This document shows positions 27,617 through 37,893 of a stretch of DNA of 64,000 nucleotides, piece after piece. Position numbers and translations under genes: made by a program. The notes under the pieces were generated by a model, which was given only the letters and a program-made list of their open reading frames with translations, had not been told where the DNA came from and ran no database searches. Position 1 is the first letter of the stretch. Each line of letters opens with the position of its first letter. The DNA comes from Pseudomonas sediminis (GTDB taxonomy: Bacteria > Pseudomonadota > Gammaproteobacteria > Pseudomonadales > Pseudomonadaceae), in the NCBI RefSeq assembly GCF_039555755.1, contig NZ_CP154631.1, forward strand, positions 1,054,001 to 1,118,000. Reading direction: 5' to 3'.

Positions 27617-28003
27617 TTACTCGGCAGCTTCTACCGAACCGCCGACCGGACGGTCGACCAGTTCAACGTAAGCCATCGGAGCGTTGTCGCCAGCGCGGAA
27701 GCCGCACTTGAGGATGCGCAGGTAGCCGCCGTTACGGGTGGCGTAGCGCTTGCCCAGATCGTTGAACAGTTTGCCAACGATGGCTTTCGAACGGGTACGG
27801 TCGAAGGCCAGACGACGGTTAGCAACGCTGTCTTCCTTGGCCAGGGTGATCAGCGGCTCGGCAACGCGACGCAGTTCCTTGGCTTTCGGCAGGGTAGTTT
27901 TGATCAGCTCGTGCTCGAACAGCGAGACCGCCATGTTCTGGAACATGGCCTTGCGGTGAGCGCTGGTGCGGCTAAGGTGACGGCCACTTTTACGATGACG
28001 CAT
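27617..28003 (-). CDS. rplQ: 50S ribosomal protein L17
   Basis: L17 has 128 residues and sits near the peptide-exit side of the 50S subunit. [24 protein letters not shown] is the conserved N-terminal block, seen from the first Met. The C-terminus carries a short acidic extension (GGSVEAAE). It is the last gene of the alpha operon, 44 bases after rpoA, and is followed by a strong terminator. Confidence 0.98.
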
Positions 28004-28047
28004 GGTTCAATTCCTTACCAAACTTGTTCGTTCGGTGATGATGACGA

Positions 28048-29049
28048 TCAGGCAGTAGCCTTATCGTCTTTCTTCAGACTTGCCGGCGGCCAGTTGTCGA
28101 GGCGCATACCGAGGGACAGACCGCGAGAAGCCAGAACATCCTTGATTTCGGTCAGGGATTTCTTGCCCAGGTTCGGGGTTTTGAGCAGCTCTACTTCAGT
28201 GCGCTGAATCAGGTCACCGATGTAGTAGATGTTCTCTGCCTTGAGGCAGTTGGCCGAACGTACGGTCAGTTCCAGGTCATCAACAGGGCGCAGCAGGATC
28301 GGATCGATCTCGTCTTCCTGCTCGACCACCACAGGCTCACTGTCACCTTTGAGGTCGACGAACGCGGCCAACTGCTGCTGCAGAATGGTCGCGGCACGAC
28401 GGATAGCCTCTTCAGGGTCCAGAGTACCGTTGGTTTCCAAGTCGATAACCAGTTTGTCCAGGTTGGTGCGCTGCTCGACACGGGCGTTTTCCACCACGTA
28501 AGCAACCCGACGCACAGGGCTGAACGAAGCATCCAGCTGCAAGCGACCAATGCTGCGGCTTTCATCTTCGTCGCTCTGACGCGCGTCAGCCGGCTCATAG
28601 CCGCGACCACGAGCTACGGTCAGCTTCATGTTCAGCGCGCCATTGGAGGCCAGGTTGGCGATTACGTGGTCGCCATTGACGATTTCGACATCGTGATCCA
28701 GCTGAATATCGGCAGCGGTAACTACGCCCGGGCCCTTTTTAGCCAGAGTCAGGGTCACTTCGTCACGGCCGTGCAGCTTGATAGCCAGACCTTTCAGGTT
28801 GAGCAGGATCTCAATGACATCTTCCTGCACACCTTCGATCGCGGAGTACTCATGGAGTACGCCATCGATCTCGGCCTCGACTACTGCACAGCCAGGCATG
28901 GAGGACAACAGGATGCGACGCAGCGCGTTGCCCAGGGTATGGCCAAAGCCACGCTCGAGAGGCTCGAGGGTGATCTTGGCGCGGGTCGAACTGACCTCCT
29001 GCACATCAATGTGACGGGGGGTCAGGAACTCATTTACCGAAATCTGCAT
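28048..29049 (-). CDS. rpoA: RNA polymerase subunit alpha
   Basis: RpoA has 333 residues. The N-terminal dimerisation domain (residues ~1-230, with [25 protein letters not shown]) nucleates beta and beta' assembly. After a linker rich in acidic residues ([15 protein letters not shown]), the C-terminal domain ([25 protein letters not shown]) binds UP elements and activators. It lies between rpsD and rplQ in the alpha operon, co-expressed with r-proteins. Confidence 0.98.
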   Translation of the reverse strand: MQISVNEFLTPRHIDVQEVSSTRAKITLEPLERGFGHTLGNALRRILLSSMPGCAVVEAEIDGVLHEYSAIEGVQEDVIEILLNLKGLAIKLHGRDEVTLTLAKKGPGVVTAADIQLDHDVEIVNGDHVIANLASNGALNMKLTVARGRGYEPADARQSDEDESRSIGRLQLDASFSPVRRVAYVVENARVEQRTNLDKLVIDLETNGTLDPEEAIRRAATILQQQLAAFVDLKGDSEPVVVEQEDEIDPILLRPVDDLELTVRSANCLKAENIYYIGDLIQRTEVELLKTPNLGKKSLTEIKDVLASRGLSLGMRLDNWPPASLKKDDKATA

Positions 29050-29071
29050 GGATGCACCTATTTTCTAGCCC

Positions 29072-29692
29072 TTACTTGGAGTAGAGCTCGACAATCAGGC
29101 TCTCGTTGATGTCAGCGGACAGATCGCCACGAGCCGGTACGTTCTTGAACACACCAGACTTCTTCTCGGCGTCTACTTCTACCCACTCAACACGGCCACG
29201 TTGGGCGCAGAGCTCGAGAGCCTGAGCGATGCGCAGCTGATTGCGCGATTTCTCGCGAACAGCAACGACGTCGCCAGCCTTAACTTGGTAGGACGGTACG
29301 TTTACGGTCTGACCGTTGACGCTGATCGCTTTGTGCGAAACCAGCTGACGGGACTCGGCACGAGTAGCGCCAAAACCCATACGGTAAACCACGTTGTCCA
29401 GACGGCACTCCAGCAGTTGCAGTAGATTCTCGCCGGTGGCGCCTTTCTGGCTGGCAGCTTGCTTGTAGTAACCGCTGAATTGACGCTCCAGTACGCCGTA
29501 GATACGACGAACTTTTTGCTTCTCACGCAGCTGGGTGCCGTAGTCGGACTGACGGCCACGGCGCTGGCCGTGGATACCCGGAGCTGCTTCGATGTTGCAC
29601 TTAGATTCAAGCGCGCGAACACCACTCTTCAGGAAGAGATCGGTGCCTTCACGACGAGACAGTTTGCATTTGGGACCAATGTAACGAGCCAT
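29072..29692 (-). CDS. rpsD: 30S ribosomal protein S4
   Basis: S4 (206 residues) is a primary 16S 5'-domain binder and a translational repressor of its own operon in E. coli. [24 protein letters not shown] is the family start, and the S4 RNA-binding domain begins near [20 protein letters not shown] (residue ~96). It falls between rpsK (17 bases) and rpoA (22 bases). Mutations here affect fidelity in other bacteria; the sequence is unremarkable. Confidence 0.98.
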   Translation of the reverse strand: MARYIGPKCKLSRREGTDLFLKSGVRALESKCNIEAAPGIHGQRRGRQSDYGTQLREKQKVRRIYGVLERQFSGYYKQAASQKGATGENLLQLLECRLDNVVYRMGFGATRAESRQLVSHKAISVNGQTVNVPSYQVKAGDVVAVREKSRNQLRIAQALELCAQRGRVEWVEVDAEKKSGVFKNVPARGDLSADINESLIVELYSK

Positions 29693-29709
29693 TTCTCACT
29701 GTCTCCTGA

Positions 29710-30099
29710 TTACACGCGACGCTTCTTCGGCGGACGGCACCCGTTGTGCGGGATTGGCGTCACGTCGGTGATGCTGGCGATTTTGTAGCCGCAGGCGTTC
29801 AGAGCACGCACGGCGGATTCGCGACCCGGACCTGGACCTTTGACGTTGACGTCGAGGTTCTTCAGACCGTATTCCAGTGCAGCCTGACCAGCACGCTCAG
29901 CGGCGATCTGGGCAGCGAATGGAGTGGACTTACGCGAGCCGCGGAAACCCGAACCACCGGAGGTAGCCCAGGACAGGGCGTTACCCTGACGGTCGGTAAT
30001 GGTCACGATAGTGTTGTTGAAAGACGCATGGATGTGGGCGATGCCATCAACCACTGTCTTTTTGACTTTTTTACGAGTACGAGCAGCAGGTTTTGCCAT
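29710..30099 (-). CDS. rpsK: 30S ribosomal protein S11
   Basis: S11 (129 residues) binds 16S rRNA at the platform near the mRNA exit. [23 protein letters not shown] and the C-terminal [18 protein letters not shown] block are diagnostic. It is the second gene of the alpha operon, 30 bases after rpsM. Confidence 0.98.
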   Translation of the reverse strand: MAKPAARTRKKVKKTVVDGIAHIHASFNNTIVTITDRQGNALSWATSGGSGFRGSRKSTPFAAQIAAERAGQAALEYGLKNLDVNVKGPGPGRESAVRALNACGYKIASITDVTPIPHNGCRPPKKRRV

Positions 30100-30129
30100 G
30101 ACTAAATTCCTGTCGATTCGCGAATGCGA

Positions 30130-30486
30130 TTACTTGCGGATCGGCTTACGCGGGCCCTTACGGGTGCGAGCGTTGGTCTTGGTACGCTGACCGCGAACCG
30201 GCAGACCTTTACGATGACGCAGGCCGCGGTAGCAACCCAGATCCATCAAGCGCTTGATCTTCATATTCACTTCACGACGCAGGTCGCCTTCGGTATTCAC
30301 CTTGGCTACTTCGCCACGCAGCTGTTCGATCTGCTCGTCAGTCAGATCCTTGATTTTCGCAGCCGGATTTACACCGGTAGCGGCACAGATTTTCTGTGCA
30401 GTGGTGCGACCAACACCAAAGATGTAGGTCAGCGAGATAACAGTGTGCTTGTTATCCGGAATGTTAACGCCTGCAATACGGGCCAT
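30130..30486 (-). CDS. rpsM: 30S ribosomal protein S13
   Basis: S13 (118 residues) forms intersubunit bridges in the 30S head and its basic tail contacts P-site t[29 protein letters not shown] starts the helix-turn-helix region, and the C-terminal [25 protein letters not shown] is the tail. It is the first gene of the alpha operon, with a promoter 60 bases upstream (30546-30574). Confidence 0.98.
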   Translation of the reverse strand: MARIAGVNIPDNKHTVISLTYIFGVGRTTAQKICAATGVNPAAKIKDLTDEQIEQLRGEVAKVNTEGDLRREVNMKIKRLMDLGCYRGLRHRKGLPVRGQRTKTNARTRKGPRKPIRK

Positions 30487-30545
30487 TCAGTGGAACTCCA
30501 ATTGACAGCTACCTACGCCCCGGAAGCCAAGAAATAGGGCGCGAG

Positions 30546-30574
30546 ATATTAACGCTGTAATAACAAATAATCAA
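30546..30574 (-). promoter_or_regulatory. Sigma-70 promoter of the alpha operon (rpsM)
   Basis: TTGATT and TAATAT are spaced by exactly 17 bases. The -35 begins directly at the edge of the hairpin that follows rpmJ, so this unit can be initiated independently of the spc operon. Confidence 0.75.
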
Positions 30575-30598
30575 CCCGGCAGCGCACTAGCTGCCGGG
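30575..30598 (-). terminator. Terminator-like hairpin after rpmJ
   Basis: CCCGGCAGC and GCTGCCGGG form a 9-bp GC stem around a 6-base loop. TTGATTATTTGTTA follows on the minus strand, a T-rich but interrupted tail. It lies 21 bases past the rpmJ stop, at the end of the spc operon. Confidence 0.7.
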
Positions 30599-30619
30599 CT
30601 TATCACGCGTGGTTCACAC

Positions 30620-30736
30620 TCAGCCTTGGCGCTGCTTGTGACGCGGCTCTGCGCTGCAGATCACCCGCACGACACCTTCGCGACGGATAATTTTGCAGTT
30701 ACGGCACAGCTTTTTCACCGATGCACGAACTTTCAT
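30620..30736 (-). CDS. rpmJ: 50S ribosomal protein L36 (zinc-ribbon form)
   Basis: This 38-residue gene is translated from CAT at 30734-30736. The sequence runs [20 protein letters not shown] and ends [12 protein letters not shown]. Cys11, Cys14, Cys27 and His32 give the zinc-binding C+ type of L36. It lies 28 bases after secY, its usual place at the end of the spc operon. A zinc-free paralog elsewhere would be expected in a genome with Zur control, but none is in this window. Confidence 0.96.
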
Positions 30737-30764
30737 TACCAACTCCTCGAACCTTACGGGTGGA

Positions 30765-32093
30765 TCAGCGGAGCATGCCGCTGCCATAGCCCTTCAGGTT
30801 GGCTTTCTTCATCAGGGAATCGTACTGGTGAGACACGAGGTGCGATTGCACTTGAGACATGAAGTCCATCACAACCACGACCACGATCAGCAACGAGGTC
30901 CCGCCAAGGTAGAACGGAACGTTGGCTGCAACCACCAGGAACTGGGGCAGCAGGCACACGGCCGTCATGTACAGAGCACCGAACATGGTCAAGCGAGTCA
31001 GAACGCCATCGATATAGCGCGCAGACTGCTCGCCCGGACGGATGCCCGGAATAAAGGCACCGGACTTCTTCAGGTTTTCCGCTACGTCTTTCGGGTTGAA
31101 CATCAGCGCTGTGTAGAAGAAGCAGAAGAAAATGATCCCTGCACTAAACAGCAAAATGTTCAACGGCTGACCAGGAGCGATAGCCTGCGAAATGTCCTGC
31201 AGCCAGCCCAAACCCTCGGACTGACCAAACCAGGCACCCAGCGAGGCCGGGAACAGCAGAAGGCTGCTAGCGAAGATGGCCGGGATTACGCCCGCCATGT
31301 TCACCTTCAACGGCAAGTGGCTGGTCTGCGCAGCAAAGACCTTGCGGCCCTGCTGACGCTTGGCGTAGTGCACCGCAATGCGACGCTGACCACGCTCGAT
31401 GAACACCACAAAACCGATGATCGCTACTGCCAACAGGCCGATGGCGATCAGAGCGAAGATGTTGATATCGCCCTGGCGAGCAGACTCGAAAGACTGCCCG
31501 ATTGCCGACGGCAGACCGGCTACGATGCCCGCAAAAATCAGCATCGAGATACCGTTACCGACACCGCGCTCAGTGATCTGCTCGCCCAGCCACATCATGA
31601 ACATCGCGCCCGCCACGAAAGTGGTGACCGCCACGAAGTGGAAGCCGAAATCGCCCGAGAACGCAACGCCCTGGCTAGCCAGACCAGCGGACATACCGAT
31701 GGCCTGAACGAACGCCAGGACGAGTGTGCCGTAGCGGGTGTACTGGCTGATCTTGCGACGGCCAGCTTCACCTTCCTTCTTCAACTGCTCCAGCTGCGGG
31801 CTGACGGCGGTCATCAGCTGCATGATGATCGATGCCGAGATGTACGGCATGATCCCCAGTGCAAAGATGCTCATCCGCTCCAGCGCGCCGCCGGAAAACA
31901 TGTTGAACAAGCTAAGAATGGTCCCCTCATTCTGTCGAAACAGATCGGCCAGACGGTCAGGGTTTATACCGGGAACTGGGATATGCGCGCCGATTCGATA
32001 GACGATGATCGCCATGAACAGAAAACGCAGACGAGCCCAGAGTTCGGACAACCCGCCACCAGCCAGAGCAGAGAGAGCACCTTGCTTAGCCAT
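30765..32093 (-). CDS. secY: Protein translocase subunit SecY
   Basis: SecY (442 residues) forms the channel of the Sec translocon in the inner membrane with SecE (57452-57820) and SecG. Ten membrane helices are apparent; [15 protein letters not shown] and the loop before [14 protein letters not shown] are characteristic. It starts directly after the rplO stop and precedes rpmJ in the spc operon. Confidence 0.98.
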
Positions 32094-32525
32094 TTATTCC
32101 TCGAACTTACCGCCAGCTGCTTCGATAGCCGCACGCGCACCTTTGGTGGCAGCGATACCTTTCAGGGTGACCGCACGGGTAACCTCACCGGACAGCATGA
32201 TTTTCACACGCTGCACGTGCTGGCCAACCAGATTGGCATCCTTCAGAGCCTGCAGAGTTACAACACCCTCTACCTTGTTCAGCTCGGAGGTACGCACTTC
32301 GGCGCGATCCATAGCCTTCAGGGAGACGAAGCCGAACTTCGGCAGACGGCGGTGCAGCGGCTGCTGACCACCCTCGAAGCCCGGAGCGATGGAGCCACCG
32401 GAGCGGGAGGTCTGACCTTTGTGGCCACGGCCACCAGTCTTACCCAGACCGCTACCGATGCCACGGCCCGGACGGTGCTTCTCGCGACGGGCACCCGGCG
32501 CGGAACGCAGATCGTTCAGTTGCAT
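32094..32525 (-). CDS. rplO: 50S ribosomal protein L15
   Basis: L15 (143 residues) has a flexible Gly/Arg-rich N-terminal arm that penetrates the 50S core. [22 protein letters not shown] sets the start at 32525; the longer frame is noise. [14 protein letters not shown] is the conserved arm. It is adjacent to secY (no gap) and 2 bases after rpmD. Confidence 0.98.
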   Translation of the reverse strand: MQLNDLRSAPGARREKHRPGRGIGSGLGKTGGRGHKGQTSRSGGSIAPGFEGGQQPLHRRLPKFGFVSLKAMDRAEVRTSELNKVEGVVTLQALKDANLVGQHVQRVKIMLSGEVTRAVTLKGIAATKGARAAIEAAGGKFEE

Positions 32526-32527
32526 GA

Positions 32528-32707
32528 TTAACCCTCCACCTTCAGCAGGTAGTAAGCCTTGTTGATCATGCCGCGGTTTTCCGGAGTATCCAGAACCTCT
32601 ACGGTGTGACCGATGCGACGCAGGCCCAGGCCCTTGACGCAAGCTTTGTGATTGGCCAGACGGCCATTGGTGCTCTTGATCAGAGTCACTTTGACGGTAT
32701 TAGCCAT
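32528..32707 (-). CDS. rpmD: 50S ribosomal protein L30
   Basis: L30 is a 59-residue late-assembling 50S protein. It begins [20 protein letters not shown], and [23 protein letters not shown] is diagnostic. The start is at 32707, inside a longer open frame that is not used. It sits between rpsE (2 bases) and rplO. Confidence 0.97.
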   Translation of the reverse strand: MANTVKVTLIKSTNGRLANHKACVKGLGLRRIGHTVEVLDTPENRGMINKAYYLLKVEG

Positions 32708-32709
32708 GG

Positions 32710-33210
32710 TTAGAGAATCTCCTCGACGCTCTTGCCACGCTTGGCTGCAACGGATGCTGGAGACTGCATGGTCTTCAGACCCTTGAAGGTGGCATGAACC
32801 ACGTTCACCGGATTGGTCGAGCCGTAGCACTTGGCCAGAACGTTCTGCACACCAGCCACTTCCAGAACGGCACGCATGGCGCCGCCGGCGATGATACCGG
32901 TACCTTCGGACGCCGGCTGCATGTACACCTTGGAGGCGCCATGAGCGGACTTGACCGGGTACTGCAGAGTGGTGCCGTTCAGATCAACTTGGATCATGTT
33001 ACGACGAGCAGCTTCCATCGCTTTCTGGATAGCAGCTGGAACTTCACGGGATTTGCCACGGCCGAAACCGACGCGACCCTTACCATCACCCACCACGGTC
33101 AGCGCGGTGAAAGTGAAGATACGGCCACCCTTTACGGTCTTGGCAACGCGGTTAACCTGAACCAGCTTCTCGATGTAGCCTTCGTCGCGCTTTTGGTCGT
33201 TATTTGCCAT
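32710..33210 (-). CDS. rpsE: 30S ribosomal protein S5
   Basis: S5 (166 residues) lies at the 30S neck and shapes decoding fidelity and mRNA entry. [21 protein letters not shown] is the N-terminal RNA-binding loop where spectinomycin-resistance changes map; no unusual change is evident. The C-terminal domain shows [14 protein letters not shown]. It follows rplR by 3 bases. Confidence 0.98.
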   Translation of the reverse strand: MANNDQKRDEGYIEKLVQVNRVAKTVKGGRIFTFTALTVVGDGKGRVGFGRGKSREVPAAIQKAMEAARRNMIQVDLNGTTLQYPVKSAHGASKVYMQPASEGTGIIAGGAMRAVLEVAGVQNVLAKCYGSTNPVNVVHATFKGLKTMQSPASVAAKRGKSVEEIL

Positions 33211-33213
33211 AAC

Positions 33214-33564
33214 TTAGAACTCCAGCCCGCCTTCACGAGCAGCATCAGCCAGCGCCTTGACGCGGCCGTGGTACTTGAAGCCAGAACGGTCGAATGCCAC
33301 CTGGGTCACACCAGCGGCTTTCGCACGCTCAGCAACCAGCGCACCAACTTTCTTGGCTGCGTCGACGTTGCCGGTGGCGCCATCACGCAGTGCTTTGTCC
33401 AAGGTAGAGGCGCTGGCCAGAACCTTGCTGCCGTCGGCCGAGATGACCTGGGCGTAGATGTGCTGCGAAGAGCGGTACACGCACAGACGCACGGCTTCGA
33501 GCTCGTGCATTTTCAGGCGTGCTTTGCGAGCGCGACGCAGACGAGTAACTTTTTTGTCGGTCAT
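33214..33564 (-). CDS. rplR: 50S ribosomal protein L18
   Basis: L18 (116 residues) binds 5S rRNA with L5 and L25. [21 protein letters not shown] and the C-terminal [26 protein letters not shown] are typical. It follows rplF by 11 bases in the spc operon. Confidence 0.98.
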   Translation of the reverse strand: MTDKKVTRLRRARKARLKMHELEAVRLCVYRSSQHIYAQVISADGSKVLASASTLDKALRDGATGNVDAAKKVGALVAERAKAAGVTQVAFDRSGFKYHGRVKALADAAREGGLEF

Positions 33565-33575
33565 TTTTCAGCCCC

Positions 33576-34109
33576 TTACTTCTTCTTGGCTTCTTTACGA
33601 CGGACAACTTCATCCGCGTAACGAACGCCTTTGCCCTTGTAGGGCTCAGGACGACGGAAGTCACGGATTTCCGCAGCCACCTGACCCACCAGTTGCTTGT
33701 CGATACCCTTGATCAGGATTTCGGTCTGGTTCGGGGTTTCAGCCACGACGCCTTCCGGCAGTTCGTAGTCGATCGGGTGGGAGAAGCCCAGTGCGAGGTT
33801 CAGCACCTGGCCTTTGGCTTGAGCTTTGTAGCCCACGCCGACCAGCTGCAGCTTACGCTCGAAGCCTTGGCTGACACCGATGACCATGTTGTTCACCAGG
33901 GCGCGAGTAGTACCGGCCATAGCGCGGTTCTGCTGGTCGCCATTACGAGCGGCGAAACGCAGTTCGCTACCTTCCTGGATCACTTCAACGGACGAGTGAA
34001 CATTCAGTTCCAGAGCGCCCTTGGCACCCTTGACCGAGAGCTGCTGACCGGCGAGTTTGATCTCGACACCAGCTGGCAGCACTACGGGGTTCTTAGCAAC
34101 GCGAGACAT
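33576..34109 (-). CDS. rplF: 50S ribosomal protein L6
   Basis: L6 (177 residues) stands near the sarcin-ricin loop and GTPase centre, with two similar domains. [19 protein letters not shown] sets the start at 34109; extra codons to 34157 are not conserved. The C-terminal domain shows [26 protein letters not shown]. It follows rpsH by 13 bases. Confidence 0.98.
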   Translation of the reverse strand: MSRVAKNPVVLPAGVEIKLAGQQLSVKGAKGALELNVHSSVEVIQEGSELRFAARNGDQQNRAMAGTTRALVNNMVIGVSQGFERKLQLVGVGYKAQAKGQVLNLALGFSHPIDYELPEGVVAETPNQTEILIKGIDKQLVGQVAAEIRDFRRPEPYKGKGVRYADEVVRRKEAKKK

Positions 34110-34122
34110 GCTTATCCCCCCC

Positions 34123-34515
34123 TTAGAACACGGTGCAGAGCACTTCGCCGCCGACACCGGCAGCGCGCGCAGCGCGATCCGTCATCACACCTTTGTTGGT
34201 GGAGACGATGGAAACACCGAGACCGCCGCGAACCTTCGGCAGGTCATCGACGGATTTGTACTGACGAAGGCCAGGACGGCTCACGCGCTTGACTTCCTCG
34301 ATGACCGGACGGCCTTCGAAGTACTTCAGCTCGATGGACAGTTGTGGCTTGGCTTCACCATTGACTTCATAACCCGCAATGTAACCTTCGTCTTTGAGAA
34401 CTTTGGCTACGGCAACCTTCAGAGTGGAAGAAGGCATGCTTACGACGGACTTTTCAGCCATCTGGGCATTACGGATACGAGTTAGCATGTCCGCTAACGG
34501 GTCCTGCATACTCAT
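34123..34515 (-). CDS. rpsH: 30S ribosomal protein S8
   Basis: S8 (130 residues) binds 16S helix 21; in E. coli it also represses the spc operon m[23 protein letters not shown] starts the protein and GGEVLCTVF ends it. AGGAG stands 10 bases upstream. The 194-base gap before it contains three hairpins and a promoter, so here rpsH may open a separately initiated half of the spc operon. Confidence 0.98.
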   Translation of the reverse strand: MSMQDPLADMLTRIRNAQMAEKSVVSMPSSTLKVAVAKVLKDEGYIAGYEVNGEAKPQLSIELKYFEGRPVIEEVKRVSRPGLRQYKSVDDLPKVRGGLGVSIVSTNKGVMTDRAARAAGVGGEVLCTVF

Positions 34516-34532
34516 GGGCTAGACGCTCCTGA

Positions 34533-34558
34533 TACAAAAAGAACAGCCCGAGGGCTGT
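34533..34558 (-). terminator. Attenuator/terminator-like hairpin before rpsH
   Basis: ACAGCCC and GGGCTGT form a 7-bp stem with a 2-base loop, followed by TCTTTTTG on the minus strand. It lies 18 bases before the rpsH ATG, inside the leader of the promoter at 34610-34638, where it would have to be read through. Confidence 0.75.
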
Positions 34559-34609
34559 GGGATCATCCAAAAGCTCGGCATGGAAATGCCAGGCTCAGGA
34601 GAGCCGGAC

Positions 34610-34638
34610 ATTCTAGAGACCGATCAAAAATGAAGCAA
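34610..34638 (-). promoter_or_regulatory. Internal sigma-70 promoter of the spc operon (rpsH)
   Basis: TTGCTT and TAGAAT are 17 bases apart on the minus strand; the -10 matches five of six consensus bases. It would give a leader of about 85 bases, holding an AGC-GGCAT...ATGCC-GCT hairpin and then the terminator-like hairpin. Confidence 0.6.
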
Positions 34639-34655
34639 GCCCCAAAAGGGGCTTG
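34624..34655 (-). terminator. Second terminator-like hairpin after rpsN
   Basis: CAAGCCCC and GGGGCTTG pair around TTTT, with CTTCATTTTTG following on the minus strand. It overlaps the -35 of the candidate rpsH promoter. Confidence 0.65.
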
Positions 34656-34659
34656 TTCA

Positions 34660-34693
34660 ATAAAAGGCAAAGCCGGCACAAGGCCGGCTTTGC
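34660..34693 (-). terminator. Terminator directly after rpsN
   Basis: GCAAAGCCGGC and GCCGGCTTTGC form a perfect 11-bp stem with a 5-base loop, followed by CTTTTATTG. It starts 16 bases past the rpsN stop. Confidence 0.8.
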
Positions 34694-34709
34694 TTTTAGC
34701 GACTGCTGA

Positions 34710-35015
34710 TTACCAGCTGGCTTTCACCAGACCCGGTACGTCACCGCGCATGGCGGCTTCGCGCAGCTTGTTACGCGACAGACCGAACTTGCGATAAACG
34801 CCGTGCGGACGGCCGGTGATGCGGCAACGGTTACGCAGGCGCGAGGCGCTGGCGTCACGTGGTTGCTTCTGCAGAGCGACCTGGGCTTCCCAACGCGCTT
34901 CCGGACTGGTGTTCGGATTAGCGATGGTAGCTTTCAGCTCGGCACGCTTCTTGGCGTACTTGGCAACCGTTTGCTGACGCTTCAGCTCGCGGTTCTTCAT
35001 GCTTGTCTTGGCCAT
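34710..35015 (-). CDS. rpsN: 30S ribosomal protein S14 (zinc-independent form)
   Basis: S14 (101 residues) binds the 16S head domain. [20 protein letters not shown] starts the protein and [26 protein letters not shown] is diagnostic. The CxxC-x-CxxC zinc motif of short S14 is absent, so this is the long zinc-free type. It follows rplE by 15 bases and is followed by terminator-like hairpins instead of rpsH at normal close spacing. Confidence 0.98.
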   Translation of the reverse strand: MAKTSMKNRELKRQQTVAKYAKKRAELKATIANPNTSPEARWEAQVALQKQPRDASASRLRNRCRITGRPHGVYRKFGLSRNKLREAAMRGDVPGLVKASW

Positions 35016-35030
35016 TGTCCAGGACTCCGA

Positions 35031-35570
35031 TCAGTTGCGGAACGGGAAGTTGAAAGCACGCAGCAGAGCGCGGCCTTCATCATCGTTACGGGCAGTGGTA
35101 GTCAGGGTGATGTCCAGACCACGCAGCGCATCGATTTTGTCGTAATCGATTTCCGGGAAGATGATCTGCTCTTTCACGCCCATGCTGTAGTTGCCACGGC
35201 CATCGAAGGACTTGGCATTCAGGCCGCGGAAGTCACGCACGCGCGGCAGGGAGATGGACAGCAGACGATCCAGGAACTCGTACATACGCTCGCGACGCAG
35301 AGTGACCTTGACGCCAATCGGCCAACCTTCACGAACCTTGAAACCTGCGATCGACTTACGGGCATGAGTCACAACGACTTTCTGACCGGTGATCTTCTCG
35401 AGGTCGGCTACAGCGTTTTCGATGATCTTCTTGTCACCGATAGCTTCGCCCAGGCCCATGTTCAGGGTGATCTTGGTGATGCGCGGAACTTCCATCACGT
35501 TCGCCAGCTTCAGTTCTTCCTTCAGCTTGGGCGCGATTTCCTTCCGGTAAATCTCTTTCAGTCGTGCCAT
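35031..35570 (-). CDS. rplE: 50S ribosomal protein L5
   Basis: L5 (179 residues) binds 5S rRNA and contacts S13 across the subunit interface. [20 protein letters not shown] starts it; [23 protein letters not shown] and [20 protein letters not shown] are conserved. It follows rplX by 19 bases. Confidence 0.98.
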   Translation of the reverse strand: MARLKEIYRKEIAPKLKEELKLANVMEVPRITKITLNMGLGEAIGDKKIIENAVADLEKITGQKVVVTHARKSIAGFKVREGWPIGVKVTLRRERMYEFLDRLLSISLPRVRDFRGLNAKSFDGRGNYSMGVKEQIIFPEIDYDKIDALRGLDITLTTTARNDDEGRALLRAFNFPFRN

Positions 35571-35589
35571 GGTATTTACCTACGGATTC

Positions 35590-35904
35590 TCAAGCGCCAA
35601 CCGGCTTCTGGGTGGACTTGAAGACACGAATTTTCTTGCCGTCTTCGGTCTTGAAGCCAACGCGGTCAGCCTTGTTGGTTTCAGAGTTGAAGATGGCAAC
35701 GTTGGAAGCGTGCAGAGGCGCTTCTTTCTCGACGATACCGCCTTGAACGCCCGACATCGGGTTCGGCTTGGTATGACGCTTCACCAGGTTGATGCCACCG
35801 ACGACCAGACGGTCGTCAGCGAGAACCTTGAGCACCTTACCGCGCTTACCTTTGTCTTTACCGGCGATCACGATGATCTCGTCGTCACGACGAATCTTTT
35901 GCAT
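35590..35904 (-). CDS. rplX: 50S ribosomal protein L24
   Basis: L24 (104 residues) initiates 50S assembly near the exit tunnel. The KOW motif is seen in [24 protein letters not shown]. It follows rplN by 11 bases in the spc operon. Confidence 0.98.
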   Translation of the reverse strand: MQKIRRDDEIIVIAGKDKGKRGKVLKVLADDRLVVGGINLVKRHTKPNPMSGVQGGIVEKEAPLHASNVAIFNSETNKADRVGFKTEDGKKIRVFKSTQKPVGA

Positions 35905-35915
35905 GTCGGATCTCC

Positions 35916-36284
35916 TTAAAGCACTTCAGGGGCGAGCGAGACGATCTTCATGAACTTCTCGGAACGCAGTTCACGGGTCACTGGCCCGAAGATACGGGTA
36001 CCAATCGGCTCTTGCTTGTTGTTCAGCAGAACAGCAGCGTTGCCGTCGAAGCGGATGATCGAACCGTCGGCACGACGAACGCCGTGACGGGTACGAACAA
36101 CCACTGCGGTCATGACCTGACCTTTCTTCACTTTGCCGCGCGGAATTGCTTCCTTGACGGTGACCTTGATGATGTCGCCGATGCCGGCGTAGCGACGATG
36201 AGAGCCACCCAGCACCTTGATGCACATAACGCGACGTGCACCGCTGTTGTCAGCAACATCGAGCATGGATTGAGTCTGAATCAT
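35916..36284 (-). CDS. rplN: 50S ribosomal protein L14
   Basis: L14 (122 residues) makes intersubunit bridges with 16S r[30 protein letters not shown] and the C-terminal [11 protein letters not shown] are conserved. It is the first gene of the classical spc operon, 23 bases after rpsQ; no separate promoter is evident. Confidence 0.98.
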   Translation of the reverse strand: MIQTQSMLDVADNSGARRVMCIKVLGGSHRRYAGIGDIIKVTVKEAIPRGKVKKGQVMTAVVVRTRHGVRRADGSIIRFDGNAAVLLNNKQEPIGTRIFGPVTRELRSEKFMKIVSLAPEVL

Positions 36285-36307
36285 AAAATTTCTCCGACCC
36301 CTAGCCC

Positions 36308-36574
36308 TTAGACGTCAACTGCGCGTTCGACGACTTCAACCAGAGCCCAGGACTTGGTCTTGGACTGCGGACGGGTTTCGCAAATGGAAACCTTGTCGCC
36401 GATCTTGCACTGGTTGGTTTCGTCGTGAGCGTGCAGTTTGGTCGAACGCTTGACGTATTTACCGTAGATCGGGTGCTTGACGCGGCGCTCGATCAGAACG
36501 GTGATGGTCTTGTCCATCTTGTCGCTGACAACACGGCCGGTCAGCGTACGGACTGTTTTTTCGGCTTCAGCCAT
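36308..36574 (-). CDS. rpsQ: 30S ribosomal protein S17
   Basis: S17 (88 residues) binds the 16S 5' domain early in assembly. Start [23 protein letters not shown]; a frame two codons longer is not used. [19 protein letters not shown] is the OB-fold signature. It is the last gene of the S10 operon and starts 2 bases after the rpmC stop. Confidence 0.97.
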   Translation of the reverse strand: MAEAEKTVRTLTGRVVSDKMDKTITVLIERRVKHPIYGKYVKRSTKLHAHDETNQCKIGDKVSICETRPQSKTKSWALVEVVERAVDV

Positions 36575-36576
36575 GA

Positions 36577-36768
36577 TCACTTACCTGCCTGCTGGTTGAG
36601 CACAGTTTTCACACGAGCGATGTCGCGCTTAACTTGCGAGAGCAGGTGAGACTGCCCCAACTGGCCAGTTGCTTTCTGCATACGCAGATTGAACTGGTCG
36701 CGCAGCAGACCGAGCAGTTGCTCGTTCAGTTGCTGTGCGGTTTTTTCACGAAGTTCGGTCGCTTTCAT
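36577..36768 (-). CDS. rpmC: 50S ribosomal protein L29
   Basis: L29 (63 residues) is a two-helix protein beside the exit tunnel, near L23, where trigger factor and SRP dock. [20 protein letters not shown] and [13 protein letters not shown] are diagnostic. Its ATG overlaps the rplP stop by one base. Confidence 0.97.
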   Translation of the reverse strand: MKATELREKTAQQLNEQLLGLLRDQFNLRMQKATGQLGQSHLLSQVKRDIARVKTVLNQQAGK

Positions 36769-37181
36769 CACATCACCGTCCGCTTAACAAAGGTGGTGGC
36801 GAGCGGCAGCTTTGCAGCAGCCAGGGCGAAAGCCTCACGCGCCAGCTCTTCGGAAACGCCTTCGATCTCGTACAGGACTTTACCTGGCTGGATCTGGGCT
36901 ACCCAATATTCGACGCCACCCTTACCTTTACCCATACGCACTTCGAGAGGCTTCTTGGTAACCGGCTTGTCCGGGAATACGCGAATCCAGATCTTGCCGC
37001 CACGTTTTACGTGACGAGTCAGAGCACGACGAGCGGACTCGATCTGACGGGCGGTGAGACGACCGCGGGCTACAGACTTCAGCGCGAACTCGCCGAAGCT
37101 GACCTTGCTACCGCGCTGAGCCAGACCACGGTTGTGGCCGGTCATCTGCTTGCGGAACTTCGTACGCTTTGGTTGCAACAT
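36768..37181 (-). CDS. rplP: 50S ribosomal protein L16
   Basis: L16 (137 residues) positions tRNA at the A and P sites of the 50[22 protein letters not shown] and [23 protein letters not shown], which carries the conserved Arg-hydroxylation region, are present. It follows rpsC by 12 bases. Confidence 0.98.
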   Translation of the reverse strand: MLQPKRTKFRKQMTGHNRGLAQRGSKVSFGEFALKSVARGRLTARQIESARRALTRHVKRGGKIWIRVFPDKPVTKKPLEVRMGKGKGGVEYWVAQIQPGKVLYEIEGVSEELAREAFALAAAKLPLATTFVKRTVM

Positions 37182-37193
37182 GATGCGTACTCC

Positions 37194-37880
37194 TTATTTC
37201 TTAGCAGCTTTACGAGGAGCGGGCGCTTGCGGCTTCAGCTCTTCAGTGCGGCCACCAATGACCTCACCCTTGAAGATCCAAACCTTGACGCCGATCACAC
37301 CGTAAGTGGTGTGCGCTTCGTAGGTGGCGTAATCGATATCTGCACGCAGGGTGTGCAGGGGCACACGACCTTCGCGATACCACTCGGTACGGGCGATTTC
37401 AGCGCCACCAAGACGACCACTCACCTGGATCTTGATGCCCTTGGCACCAATACGCATGGCGTTCTGTACGGCGCGCTTCATGGCGCGACGGAACATTACG
37501 CGGCGCTCCAGCTGCTGAGCTACGCTCTGTGCAACCAGCATACCGTCGAGTTCCGGCTTGCGGATCTCTTCGATGTTGATGTGCACCGGCACACCCATTT
37601 GCTTGGTCAGGTCCTGACGCAGCTTCTCAACATCTTCACCTTTCTTGCCGATCACGATGCCGGGACGAGCGGTGTGGATGGTGATGCGTGCGGTTTGAGC
37701 CGGGCGAGCGATGTCGATACGGCTAACGGACGCGCTTTTTAGTTTGTCTTGCAGGTATGCACGAACCTTCAGGTCGGCATTCAGGTAGTCGGCGTAAGTG
37801 CGACCATCTGCATACCAAACCGAAGTGTGATCCTTGACGATTCCCAGGCGGATGCCAACGGGATGTACTTTCTGACCCAT
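37194..37880 (-). CDS. rpsC: 30S ribosomal protein S3
   Basis: S3 (228 residues) forms the mRNA entry helicase site with S4 and S5. [20 protein letters not shown] sets the start at 37880. The KH domain includes [21 protein letters not shown] (GxxG). The Ala/Pro/Lys-rich tail is normal. It follows rplV by 13 bases. Confidence 0.98.
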   Translation of the reverse strand: MGQKVHPVGIRLGIVKDHTSVWYADGRTYADYLNADLKVRAYLQDKLKSASVSRIDIARPAQTARITIHTARPGIVIGKKGEDVEKLRQDLTKQMGVPVHINIEEIRKPELDGMLVAQSVAQQLERRVMFRRAMKRAVQNAMRIGAKGIKIQVSGRLGGAEIARTEWYREGRVPLHTLRADIDYATYEAHTTYGVIGVKVWIFKGEVIGGRTEELKPQAPAPRKAAKK

Positions 37881-37893
37881 CTGATCGACTCCG

